The notes beneath the pieces are model-generated. The model did no database searches, was not told where the DNA came from, and saw only the letters and a program-made list of their open reading frames with translations. Positions 1 to 9,777 of a stretch of 64,000 bases of DNA are shown here, piece by piece. The first letter of the stretch is position 1, and each line of letters starts with the position of its first letter. A program made the translations under genes and the position numbers. This DNA is from Schistocerca nitens (taxonomy: Eukaryota; Arthropoda; Insecta; Orthoptera; Acrididae): the NCBI RefSeq assembly GCF_023898315.1, contig NC_064616.1, forward strand, positions 292,543,205-292,607,204, given 5' to 3'.

Positions 1-120
1 TTTTCAGTTAAAATGTCCATAAATCACAACCAATTGTTAAAAACAGTAATGCACACTCATTTTAAATATTCGATTTTATGCATACAAGAAACTTCATTTT
101 CAAAACACTGTTTACTTTAC

Positions 121-193
121 CAAACAATGGAAAATCCAGAATGGAATGTAACAATGTAATTGGCTCCAGACTAGAGACTGGTCATGTGTGTGA

Positions 194-256
<63 letters not shown>

Positions 257-310
257 ATTATCTATTTTTGACAAAGGCCTTGTTGGCCAAAAGCTAAATT
301 TACTTTACCA
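121..310. repeat. Fold-back element fragment with GT microsatellite
   Basis: The segment aatggaaaatccagaatgg (about 125-143) and the stretch after the microsatellite (about 262-300) match the two arms of the element at 62750-63180. Only one side of each arm is kept. At 272-297 it reads TTGACAAA, then GGCC-loop-GGCC, then AAAAGC, a degraded form of the hammerhead-like motif described for other fold-back elements in this window. No gene is present. Confidence 0.6.
194..254. repeat. (GT)n microsatellite
   Basis: About 30 consecutive GT dinucleotides. An apparent poly-Cys/Val reading frame across it is an artefact of the repeat. Confidence 0.97.
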
Positions 311-690
311 GTAGCATTTGTGCCGTTTTTACTATTCATTACCTGTCTCCATTCTTTGCAAGTCATCTTATGGTGTGTGGTACTTTGTGTACCACTCTAA
401 CATTCCTCCCCCCCCCCCCCCCCCCTTTAATGTTCCAGTCACAAATGTTGTGCAGGAAAAATAATTATCAGTAAGCCTCTGTGAGCTCAAATCTCTCCTC
501 TCACAGGTTACCTTCATGATTTTTTTCATCATGATATAGTAGGGGGAAACAATATAACAGTTCACACTTCTAGAAATGTGTTCACAGAATTTTAACAGTA
601 TACTACACCATGATAAACAATGCGTCTCTTGTAACATGTGACTGGATTTGGATGAACATCACCTGGACACATTTACACTTACTAAATGAA
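311..690. other. No gene seen; poly-C tract
   Basis: AT-rich sequence without a recognisable coding region. It holds an 18-base C run at 408-425. Confidence 0.6.
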
Positions 691-699
691 CCTAGGATG

Positions 700-1160
700 T
701 AATGCACTGCTTTCGTGGATCTTCTCTATTTCCTCTATCTTTCCTACCCAGCAAGGGTTCTAGACTGATGACCAATATTCTAGTAATATTAGAACAAGAG
801 TTTGTAAGTTACTAACTTCATGGGTGGACAACACTTCCTGACGATTCTTCCAACAAACTTCAGTCTGGCCTCTGCCTTTCCTACAATTAGTTTTATGCAG
901 TCATAACACTTTAAATTACTTTGTATGCACTCTCTCATATATTTAATTGATGCGACTGTTTTCAGTGCTTATTCAACACCCATAATTGTACAAGAATGGG
1001 CCTTTTCATCTGTGTGTTACATTTATTCATGTTTAGGGTCAGCTGCCAATTCCTGAACCCAGTGTAAATCCAACACAGCTCTTCCTGCAATTCACTATAC
1101 TATTCTAGCAACACAACAGCATCATCTGCGAGCAGCCTTATGGTGCTTCTGTTATCTGCT
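700..1160 (-). pseudogene. Non-LTR retrotransposon reverse transcriptase fragment
   Basis: On the minus strand, 1100-1200 reads LYINAIADN followed by LLADDAVVLLE, the region leading into and covering the catalytic F/YADD box of Jockey/CR1-type reverse transcriptases (LADD at about 1103-1135). The rest of the fragment, down to about 700, keeps scattered similarity to the part after the palm domain but is full of stops. No endonuclease or 3' tail is visible, so this is a short decayed piece. The exact clade cannot be fixed by eye. Confidence 0.7.
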
Positions 1161-1328
1161 ATGGCATTTATATACAGGGTCAGTGAGCTAAGTTGTTCAC
1201 CTTAGATATTTCCTGAACTGTTTAAGATGTCTGAATTCTGTTTTTGTCCAAATGAATTGTGAAAAAGTCCTCACTGAATGACAGTCTCTATTCACAGCTA
1301 TATAAATTGCAAAGATATTCCAGAATGA

Positions 1329-1949
1329 ATTTCCTTCTTGGCAGATTAAAACTGTGTGCCAGACTCAACCCGAACCCACGACATTTGCCATTCATGGGCA
1401 AGTACTCTACCAATGGAGCTACCCGAACACAACTCGCGACCCATTCTCATAGCTTTACTTCCTCCTATCTTCAAAACTTCACAGACGTTCTCACGCATAA
1501 CTTGCAGGACTAGCACTCCTGGAAGAAAGGATATTGTAGGGACACGGCTTAGACACAGCCTAGGGCAATTTTTTTTACTTTGCAGCACAGTATATGCTGA
1601 TGTGAACCTTTCTGGCAGATTAAAACTTTGTGCCGGACTGAAACCCCAACCAAGATATTTTGTTTTCTGGGCAACTGCTTAACTGACTGGGCTATCTGAG
1701 AATGTGTCAACTGACACACACATGCGCGCGCGCGCACGCACGCACGCACACACACAGCGAGCGCGCCAGTACCTCATTTCATGCCTTCCACACTTGACAG
1801 AAGTTCTTCTGAGATACTGACGAAAGTGAAGCTGTGAGAATGGATCATGAATTGAACTTGAGTAGCTTAATTAGCAGAGAACTTGCCTGCAAAAGGTTCT
1901 GTGCTCAGGTACGAGTCTGGCACACAGTTTTTATCTGCCAGGAAGTTAC
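1329..1949. repeat. Inverted-repeat element with tRNA-like ends
   Basis: The ends are inverted copies: gcagattaaaactgtgtgcc at about 1341-1360 and its near-complement at about 1919-1940. Each end contains a tRNA-like block, pointing to the minus strand at 1360-1445 and to the plus strand at 1833-1920, with A-box-like (tagctcca/tggtagag) and B-box-like (gggttcg) motifs. A second, partial minus-strand unit lies at 1608-1700. An alternating CA/CG simple repeat fills 1717-1758. I recognise this from memory as a repeat common in large insect genomes. It is unlikely to encode a functional tRNA because the cloverleaf is incomplete. Confidence 0.7.
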
Positions 1950-2334
1950 GAAGATATTGCTATCAATGTTGTATTTTCAAAAAGAACTATGGTAATTTCT
2001 GCAGCTAGTATCATAGTTCTAAAAGAGGAGACTTCACTGGAATTTCACTTTTCAGAATCTGATTATAGTTTCAGGGAAATTACAATACTTAGAACTTGGG
2101 ATTTATCTGTTTTGAACAAGAAACTGATTGTCATCTTATGTAGAAGATTGTGTTGTTATACAGAATTGTCTCATCAGGCTGATGAGACGCTCCAGCTTGT
2201 GTCACAGTTACAGGGGTCTACTTAAAAAGGTGGACTAGTGATGAAAAGATTAATTTAAAACGTTTAATCACACTTCCGACTACAAGTGGCTAGACCAACA
2301 CACCAACTGCTGGCAAAGAATGTGGCATTTATGA

Positions 2335-2930
2335 ATGATTCACCACTTAACTACAGTAACAATCCGTGCTTGTTTCTGCCAGAGACTAGAAAGAAACATG
2401 CATGTCAAAAATCGAACAATCTGTAAAAACAGGAAACTGAGGTATTTTCGACTGAAAAAAGGTAAATCTACATTTGTACCATTTGTTGATTTAGAGAAAT
2501 CTTTTGACAATACTGACTGAAATAAACTTTTTGAAATTCTGATATTAATAAAGATAAAATACGGGGAGCAAATGGTTATCTGCAACTTGTACAGAAACCA
2601 AACTGCAGCTTTTAAGAGTTCAAGGACAAGAAAGAGAGGCAGTATTTGAAAGAACGTACAGAGACAGGGTTGTAACCTATCTTACATGTTATTCAACTTG
2701 TACATTGAGTAAACTTCTGAAACAGAATTAAAGTTCAGGGCGAAGAAATAAAACTTTTGTAAGATACTGATTACATTGTAACTCTTCCAGAGATGGCAAA
2801 GGACTCAAATTAAACTCTGAAATGAGACACTAACAGTAGATGACTTTTGCTGTTTGGGCAGCAAAATAACTGATGATTGTGAAAGTAAATGGGAATTAAA
2901 ATCCATACAGACAATAAAAATGAAGTCTTT
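2335..2930 (+). pseudogene. Non-LTR reverse transcriptase fragment, same family as element E
   Basis: The plus strand reads FVDLEKSFDN (RT motif A) at about 2488-2517, then a stop, then ICNLYRNQTAAF, and near 2850 CCLGSKITDDCESKWE, a signature also expected in element E (21103-22724). Stops and frameshifts break every segment and there is no start or 3' tail. The piece abuts an RT fragment of another family on the opposite strand at about 2940, so this is a junction of two dead elements. Confidence 0.75.
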
Positions 2931-2939
2931 ATGACAAGA

Positions 2940-3480
2940 TAAACATTTCATATCACTTTGCAATATTACACCTAGATATCGAATCAACATACCTGTGTCA
3001 AGCAGCACACTACTAATGCTGTATTTGAACATTACGGGACTATTTTTCCTGCTTATCTGCATTATCTGACATTTTTCTACATTTAAAGGTAGCTGCCATT
3101 CATCACATCAACTAGAAATTTTGTGTAAGTCATCTGGTGTCATACTACAGTCACTCAGTGACAACACCTTCCCATACACTACAGCATCAACAACAAACAG
3201 CCACAGACTGCTGCTCACCCTGTCTATAAGACCATTTATGTATACAGATAACAACAGTGGTCCCATCACACTTTCCTGGGGCACTCTGGATAATACCCTT
3301 CTCTCTGATGAATACTCACCAGTGAGGACAACGTACAGGTGAGCCACTCACATATCTGGGAACCTACTCTGTCATATGCTCATACCTTTGTTATCAGACT
3401 ACAGGAGGCACTGTGTCAAATGCTTTCCACGAAGCTCAATGGTATCTAAACATTAATGAGTTTCTTCAGCTCAATGTGAC
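2940..3480 (-). pseudogene. Jockey/CR1-like reverse transcriptase fragment
   Basis: The minus-strand frame 3347-3108 reads EYSSERRVLSRVPQESVMGP, then LLLSVYINGLIDRVSSSLWL and a degraded FVVDAVVYGKV in place of FADDAVVYGKV. These are RT motifs B and C. VPQES for VPQGS and VVDA for ADDA show loss of key residues (the catalytic Asp pair is damaged). Downstream, 3060-2940 keeps remnants of the thumb region. It resembles the fragments at 700-1160, 7240-7365 and 46310-47308. Confidence 0.8.
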
Positions 3481-3518
3481 ATACCTGAAGCAACTGGAGC
3501 CACTATCAAAGTAGAGGA

Positions 3519-3690
3519 GAAAGCAAGGTAATGGCAGTACGTACAAAGCCCAACATCAACAAAACAGGGGAGAAAAGCAATGGTTTCATTTCAGGCCTAC
3601 CATTTGTAAATATACAGGGCATGCCAGGTGGAATGGTCAACATTCAGGGTTACAACGGGAACTAGCATTTGTAGCAAAGACTTGCAAGGC
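3519..3690. repeat. Terminal segment of a mariner-like transposon (copy 1)
   Basis: The sequence from aatggcagtacgtacaaagc through acaaaacagggg to the ACAGGGCATGCC box near 3617 is repeated, diverged, at 62350-62520. The ACAGGGYRTSCC box is typical of the ends of IS630/Tc1-mariner elements with a DUF4817-type N-terminus, which would suit the decayed transposase at 7400-8250, although the two are not contiguous. Confidence 0.6.
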
Positions 3691-4430
3691 CCACACTGGA
3701 GTGCTTGTAGTAGCTGAAGGCTGTGGTAGAATGTAGTAATAAGGGTGAACATATCCTAAAGGCCCACACTAGAGCTCCTATAGTAGCCAACAGCTGTGTC
3801 AGAACATAGTAGCAGTATGCATCTCCTCAAGTCCCCTACTAGAGGATTTTTGCAGTAGCGATGTTTGTATCAGGACATAATAGAAATGTACTTCTCCTCA
3901 GGGTCCGCAATAAAAACTTTTAGTAGCTGATGGTTGTGTCAGAACGTAGCAGGAGTGCGCATCTCAACAACATCTTTATTAGAGGACAGCCAATGGCCAT
4001 GTCAGAATGCAGGTATGGAAATCAACTCTCAAGGCACCTACTAGAGGACATCTGATGTCTGCATCATAACATAGAAGGCGATAACATCTCAATGGCCTTA
4101 CTAGACGACTTTTAGTAGCAGACAGCTGGGTCAGAACATACTAGCAGTAGACATCTCCTCAAGATCTCTTCTGGAGGATGTCCAGTACTGATGGCTGCAT
4201 CAGAATGTACCAGGTGCGAACAACTCAAGGTTTCTAATAGAGGACTTCTGGTAGCCGATTTCTACATCAGAATGTAATAAGTATGAACAACTCCAGGCTC
4301 CTACTAGAGGACTTCTGATAGCTGTTTCAGGAAAGGAGTAAACACCTCTCAAGGCACAGAGGAGTAGTTGTAGCTGATGGCAGGGTCGGGGATATAGTAG
4401 GAGTGTGAGTCTCCTAATGGCCCCTAGTTA
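3689..4430. repeat. Diverged tandem repeat, ~57-73-bp period, about 12 units
   Basis: A recurring core of the form ggc-ccyactagagga, followed by gtagcygatggctgygtcagaa and catagtaggagtg..catctcctcaa, restarts at about 3689, 3762, 3831, 3901, 3970, 4032, 4092, 4162, 4228, 4294, 4351 and 4415. Spacing drifts between 57 and 73 bp through small indels. No ORF is maintained. This looks like an old, no longer homogenised satellite-like array. Confidence 0.75.
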
Positions 4431-4439
4431 AAGATCAAG

Positions 4440-5010
4440 AGCTGCAGATTGAGTGGATGTGAGAAAGCAAAGACTAACAGCTGCACACAAGAACAGTTGT
4501 TTCAGTACCTCTAAAATTTATTATGATAGCATAAGGAACTTCAGAAGATGGATGCAAAAATCATCTGAAGCTGTTAATTTTTGAAACACAGAACAATAAG
4601 TAGTTGCTGTGTCATTTCTTCAGTATTATTACCACAGCTGAGCTGTTTGATCTATTCAACTCTGATAAATTCATGTGAATATTGATTTCTGTGTAAAGCA
4701 ATAGAAGCACCACAGCGCAACCGTATTTCGCAAGCATTGCCAGCAATAACACGCAAACTCTCTTTTAAATCTCGAAATTTATTTACTATATTTTACATGT
4801 CCAGGACATTGAATTATTACAAAACCGACAGAGCATTAATAACATACATATTGAGATTGAATACATATAAAAAATCAGTTACAGAGGAAATTCAGTAACA
4901 TACAGATAGAAATTAATAACAGTAAAAATACAGGGAAAAATATGTACCACAAGTATTGATAAAATACAGACAGGAAGATTTAAAAAAAAAAAAAAAAACA
5001 GCAAGATAAT
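4440..5010. other. No gene seen
   Basis: AT-rich, no recognisable coding or repeat homology apart from an A-rich run at 4982-4998 just before the 376-bp array. That A run could be the tail of an inserted retrosequence, but nothing upstream supports it. Confidence 0.5.
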
Positions 5011-5014
5011 TCTC

Positions 5015-6894
5015 TTCAAATTCTGTGGAGAGCCCACTATTTGACAATTTTGGCTGCTTTCTTAGCTGCAGCAAGATCACTTGTAGTAGTGTGTCCAGCA
5101 GGTTCCTGTTAACAGACAAATAGATGTTGATGCTCCTGCAGGCCACCACAATGGCAAATTTCATCATCACTGCTGAAGCACTATTTTGTGAAGTTGACTT
5201 TGCATTGTGAAACCCCAGTTATCAATCTGTTTAGCATTTTTTCTTATGACATAAGGTAGGTCTGAACCTGCCACTGGTTCTCCTTTGACATTTGTTTTGT
5301 GTGCTTTGGGTGAAGGATCTTGTCAAAGTTCCACTAGGCGAGGACCAGGAATTGAAGGCATTGCCGTAGTTGCCTGTAGGAAGCTCTTTCTTCAAATTCT
5401 GGGGAGAGCCCACTATTTGACAATTTTGGCTGCTTTCTTAGCTGCAGCAAGATCACTTGTAGTAGTGTGTCCAGCAGGTTCCTGTTAACAGACAAATAGA
5501 TGTTGATGCTCCTGCAGGCCACCACAATGGCAAATTTCATCATCACTGCTGAAGCACTATTTTGTGAAGTTGACTTTGCATTGTGAAACCCCAGTTATCA
5601 ATCTGTTTAGCATTTTTTCTTATGACATAAGGTAGGTCTGAACCTGCCACTGGTTCTCCTTTGACATTTGTTTTGTGTGCTTTGGGTGAAGGATCTTGTC
5701 AAAGTTCCACTAGGCGAGGACCAGGAATTGAAGGCATTGCCGTAGTTGCCTGTAGGAAGCTCTTTCTTCAAATTCTGGGGAGAGCCCACTATTTGACAAT
5801 TTTGGCTGCTTTCTTAGCTGCAGCAAGATCACTTGTAGTAGTGTGTCCAGCAGGTTCCTGTTAACAGACAAATAGATGTTGATGCTCCTGCAGGCCACCA
5901 CAATGGCAAATTTCATCATCACTGCTGAAGCACTATTTTGTGAAGTTGACTTTGCATTGTGAAACCCCAGTTATCAATCTGTTTAGCATTTTTTCTTATG
6001 ACATAAGGTAGGTCTGAACCTGCCACTGGTTCTCCTTTGACATTTGTTTTGTGTGCTTTGGGTGAAGGATCTTGTCAAAGTTCCACTAGGCGAGGACCAG
6101 GAATTGAAGGCATTGCCGTAGTTGCCTGTAGGAAGCTCTTTCTTCAAATTCTGGGGAGAGCCCACTATTTGACAATTTTGGCTGCTTTCTTAGCTGCAGC
6201 AAGATCACTTGTAGTAGTGTGTCCAGCAGGTTCCTGTTAACAGACAAATAGATGTTGATGCTCCTGCAGGCCACCACAATGGCAAATTTCATCATCGCTG
6301 CTGAAGCACTATTTTGTGAAGTTGACTTTGCATTGTGAAACCCCAGTTATCAATCTGTTTAGCATTTTTTCTTATGACATAAGGTAGGTCTGAACCTGCC
6401 ACTGGTTCTCCTTTGACATTTGTTTTGTGTGCTTTGGGTGAATGATCTTGTCAAAGTTCCACTAGGCGAGGACCAGGAATTGAAGGCATTGCCGTAGTTG
6501 CCTGTAGGAAGCTCTTTCTTCAAATTCTGGGGAGAGCCCACTATTTGACAATTTTGGCTGCTTTCTTAGCTGCAGCAAGATCACTTGTAGTAGTGTGTCC
6601 AGCAGGTTCCTGTTAACAGACAAATAGATGTTGATGCTCCTGCAGGCCACCACAATGGCAAATTTCATCATCGCTGCTGAAGCACTATTTTGTGAAGTTG
6701 ACTTTGCATTGTGAAACCCAAGTTATCAATCTGTTTAGCATTTTTTCTTATCACATAAGGTAGGTCTGAACCTGCCACTGGTTCTCCTTTGACATTTGTT
6801 TTGTGTGCTTTGGGTGAAGGATCTTGTCAAAGTTCCACTAGGCGAGCACCAGGAATTGAAGGCATTGCTGTAGTTGCCTGCAGGAAGCTCTTTC
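5015..6894. repeat. Five tandem 376-bp units, nearly identical
   Basis: Units begin at ttcaaattctg at 5015, 5391, 5767, 6143 and 6519; the fifth ends near 6890. The units differ by only a few substitutions (ctgtgg/ctgggg in unit 1, atcact/atcgct in units 4-5, gaagg/gaatg in unit 4, cccaag/ccccag in unit 5). 376 is not a multiple of 3, so no frame runs across units, and the identical 60-70-codon ORFs on both strands in each unit are by-products. The minus strand of the fifth unit continues into unique flank at 6895-7085 that may be the ancestral locus from which the unit was amplified. I do not recognise the unit. Confidence 0.9.
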
Positions 6895-7240
6895 ACAATT
6901 CTGAGTCCTGGTCGCCGATGCTCGTGGTCAAATACGGGGTGTCTGGAATCAGTTTTCTGTTTTTCCTATCAATTTCTGAAGTTGGTTTCATGAGGATCTG
7001 TTGGAGCTGTACCCATAATTTGGTAAAGCTTACTGACAGGAGCTGCCTCCACTGTGAGGAGATCCTTCCACCTCCAGGACCAGGACATCTAAAAAGAAAC
7101 AGGTTTCTTGTAAAATTGATACCACACTAACATTTACTAACAAAAAATATGATTATATGCGACATAAGAAAAAAAAAAAATTGAGCCTGAATTGAGGATG
7201 TCTGAGCAAGAAGAACACAGCCTGTTATTTTGGATGCAGA
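6895..7240. other. Unrecognised flank of the 376-bp array
   Basis: On the minus strand, a splice-acceptor-like TTTCTTTTTAG at about 7095-7085 precedes a frame reading MSWSWRWKDLLTVEAAPVSK before a stop 40 codons on, and an alternative frame contains LIPDTPYLTTSIGDQDSEL. This could be a decayed exon whose 3' part was amplified into the array. I cannot name it. An A-rich run lies at 7170-7182. Confidence 0.3.
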
Positions 7241-7365
7241 AGTAACTTAGGTGTACGCAAGGGAAAAGTGTTGGGACCTTTGCTTTTCATGTTATATATT
7301 TATTACCTGGCAGACAATATTATTAGTAACCTCAGAGTAACCTGCACAAGGTGCAGTTTTGGAAC
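7240..7365 (+). pseudogene. Short reverse transcriptase fragment
   Basis: The plus frame reads VRKGKVLGPLLFMLYIYYLA then DNIISNLRV, matching the conserved GVPQGSVLGPLLF / YINDL region of Jockey/CR1-like RTs with G-to-K and other damaging changes. About 40 codons only, bounded on both sides by unrelated sequence. Confidence 0.7.
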
Positions 7366-7399
7366 ATGAGTTAATGCTTGAAAAGGACCTGATGGGAAA

Positions 7400-8250
7400 A
7401 GCATTCACAAGTTCTTCCCCAAATTCCAATTGACAGGCATCAAGGTTGATGGTCTAGTGGGGAATGATTGGCTCAGGCAAGCTGTGGTTATTCCTGAAAA
7501 CGTCACAAAGGTTTCTGGGATTACTAAGCAAAATCCAAGGAAATCCATCCAAAGAATTGTAGCAGAGACTGGTCTGAAGCATTCCAGTATGCAGAAAATA
7601 CTGAGACAGAGCCCAAACATCTTTGCATTCAAAATCCAAAGCCAGCAGGACATACGTATACGAGCTGTGTGACAGACTTTGCAAACCAGATTTTCACAAT
7701 GATTGATAATGAAGAAGGATTTGATGTTTGCTGCATCTGGTTCACAGATGAAGTGCACTTCCACCAGAATGAAAGTCATGAATAAGGAAAACTTGTTATT
7801 TTGGTGTTTCAAAAATTTCAATTTGCATGAAGCAAAACCACTGTATTCTCCCAAAGTTATTGCTTGGGCTGCAGTATGTAGCAGGGGCATTAGTGGCCCC
7901 TTTTTCATGCAAGAAACGACCACTAGTGAAGGTTACGTTGCAATTCTGGAACAATTAGTCTCTACACAGCTAGTGTTGGGAGTACTGGGCAATCCATGCG
8001 AGATGGGGCCACACCACATACCACTGAATGGGTGCTTTGCTTTCTTGATGAATACTTTGGAAACAGAGTCACTGCATTGGATAACTGCAAATTTACTGGT
8101 GCAGAGTGAGTGTCCTCACTCCTTGTGACTACTTCTTGTGGGGCACACTGAAAGAAACTGTCTACTGGACCCATACTACCATGCTAAACAAGTTCGAATC
8201 GGCAACCTGTGCAGCATCTGAATCCATTGGCCATTGAGACATGGCAGGAT
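7400..8250 (+). pseudogene. Mariner-like (DUF4817/DDE type) transposase, decayed
   Basis: The helix-turn-helix region is in 7430-7672: NPRKSIQRIVAETGLKHSSM then QKILRQSPN. A frameshift follows; then WFTDEVHFHQNES (about 7738-7776), which matches the first catalytic Asp region (FSDEAHFHLNG in relatives), and SPKVIAWAAVCSRGISGPFF (7850-7910). The end, near 8128-8180, reads DYFLWGTLKETVYWT. Stops and at least three frameshifts make it inactive. The catalytic domain order is right and the length (about 280 codons) is near that expected. The ends are not seen here; possible end copies lie at 3519-3690 and 62342-62520. Confidence 0.85.
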
Positions 8251-8284
8251 ATGATGGCAACTTTTTTTTATTATTATTATTTCA

Positions 8285-8515
8285 ATTTATTGGCTTTCGG
8301 TTCATGCCCATGTAGTCATCTCAGTAATAGAAAGATGATATGACAGCATATTGGAGACAATACTCTTCTCATTTATGATGATACAAACATAAGGACAACA
8401 CAACACCCAGTCCAGGACTCGAGAAAAATCTCTGACCTGGCCGTGAATTGAACCCAAGCCCTTTCAGTTAGCAGTATGCCTTGCTGATTGCAAAGGTACA
8501 GGTACCGAGGCAGAC
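8285..8515 (-). mobile_element. tRNA-derived SINE
   Basis: Read on the minus strand, the head at 8510-8440 has a tRNA-like block ending in a B-box (gggttcaattcac, about 8455-8443), then the conserved body aggtcagagatttttctcga and gactgggtgttgtgttgtcc, and a tail ending against a T/A-rich run (8265-8285, att repeats). The body is one I recognise from memory as an arthropod SINE. There is no clear target duplication. Confidence 0.75.
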
Positions 8516-8890
8516 AAATGATAAATTTCATTCTTCTTTAGCGCCACCTCCGTACTGCGAGTTGTGGACATTCCATAAATTTACAGTTTGTGAAAAATAA
8601 TGATAACCTACATTAGCTATGACTGGAGATATTCAGTTGGAAAGTCTCAAAAAATGTTTCCATGCAGGAGTTACTGACATTTTATTATTAATGTGACTTG
8701 TGTACACTGTTCAAAGACTTAAGCACACAAATCAATGGCAACAAATATGAACTTTGTATTAATAATGTACAAATTTTTATATTTTCTTAGCAGTGATGAA
8801 TATATTTTGTGGCATACCATTGTTTTCCTGTAACTATCACAGCACTACTGTCACTTCTCATATCTCGTCTGCAAAAGCATCTACACACAC
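8516..8890. other. No gene seen
   Basis: AT-rich spacer between the SINE and the DUF7869-like remnant. Confidence 0.5.
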
Positions 8891-9755
8891 TTATCATTTG
8901 TAGATGTCTCCTTAGTTTTTACGACTCTGTAAAAGTTCTGATAAATATGTGATATCCAATTCAGTGCTGATATGCGGTCTTGTTTCTTCTTTGGGTCAAC
9001 TGAAAGTGACCCGAAGTAATTCTTTCAAAAACTGGTTAAGATGCTGGAGGACGACCTTGTTTGTTTAAGTTGACTTTCTTCCTATCTTCCCCATTGCACA
9101 AATTGCACACATCAGTAAACATACTTCTCAATAACAGCAAAACCTCAATCACTTGGTAACATGGAATGTCCAGAAAGTGGTAAGTGGTAATGAATGGAGG
9201 AAAACCTTCCTTTTGCAATTAGCGGCATCCAAACATACACAATGTTGCAGTTTTTGTTTTGCTTGGAGCAGTTGTTTGAAACTGCAATCAACTTATTCCC
9301 TTTTATGTTGCGATCTTCCAAATACTTCAGTAAGCAGCTGTCTAATTCCTCTAAAGCCCCTGATGCTACTGATTCATCCCGAACAAAGAAATTACCGGGT
9401 GACAAATTACAGGGATGACTGCTGAAATATACACATATAAAATCTTAATTTTTCCATGTCTTTTTTGACAGCTTTCAATTCAATTTCTTTTGAATCACAC
9501 ATTGGGCAAGTAAGTGATTTTGGCAGTTCGAATGAAATGTTGAAATCTTCAATAAAAATGAGATGATACTTATCAAAAGATACAAGATTTGCTTTGATAT
9601 CATAACAGTATTCATTTTTATAGTGGTTGTAGTAACTTAGAACAGAATATTGCATCGGCACATGAGACTTATGAATATTATCTTTTCTACTGCAATGACT
9701 TTTGTATTTCAGAATACTTTCCATATTTTCCTTGACTAATTGCACATCTTCCTCT
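8890..9755 (-). pseudogene. DUF7869-like transposon-associated protein, decayed
   Basis: Minus-strand frames 9745-9407 and 9405-9145 give a protein with a CPMCDSKEIELK motif and then DESVASGALEELDSCLLKYL, NNCSKQNKN and LPLSGHSMLPSD. This matches, from memory, a family abundant in insect genomes with the signature WDE..ASRG.., SD.CGGQN.N and .SGHS.LPND.DF (DUF7869). A frameshift at about 9406, the change of GGQN to SKQN, and stops after 9145 (traces of the C-terminal part run to about 8900) make it non-functional. It abuts the truncated 3' end of LINE A at about 9778. The function of the family is not established; it is usually found with mobile elements. Confidence 0.65.
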
Positions 9756-9777
9756 GAGAAGGCGTGTGGTGAACATC

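Noticed and set aside
78-314. 78-codon ORF with a long Cys/Val repeat
   Set aside because: It is the translation of a (GT)n microsatellite.
5231-6671. Repeated identical 60-70-codon ORFs on both strands
   Set aside because: They are by-products of the 376-bp tandem units; the period is not a multiple of three and both strands are open over the same bases.
5015-6894. CRISPR-like array
   Set aside because: The units are 376 bp, directly abutting, with no short repeat/unique spacer pattern, and the genome is animal.
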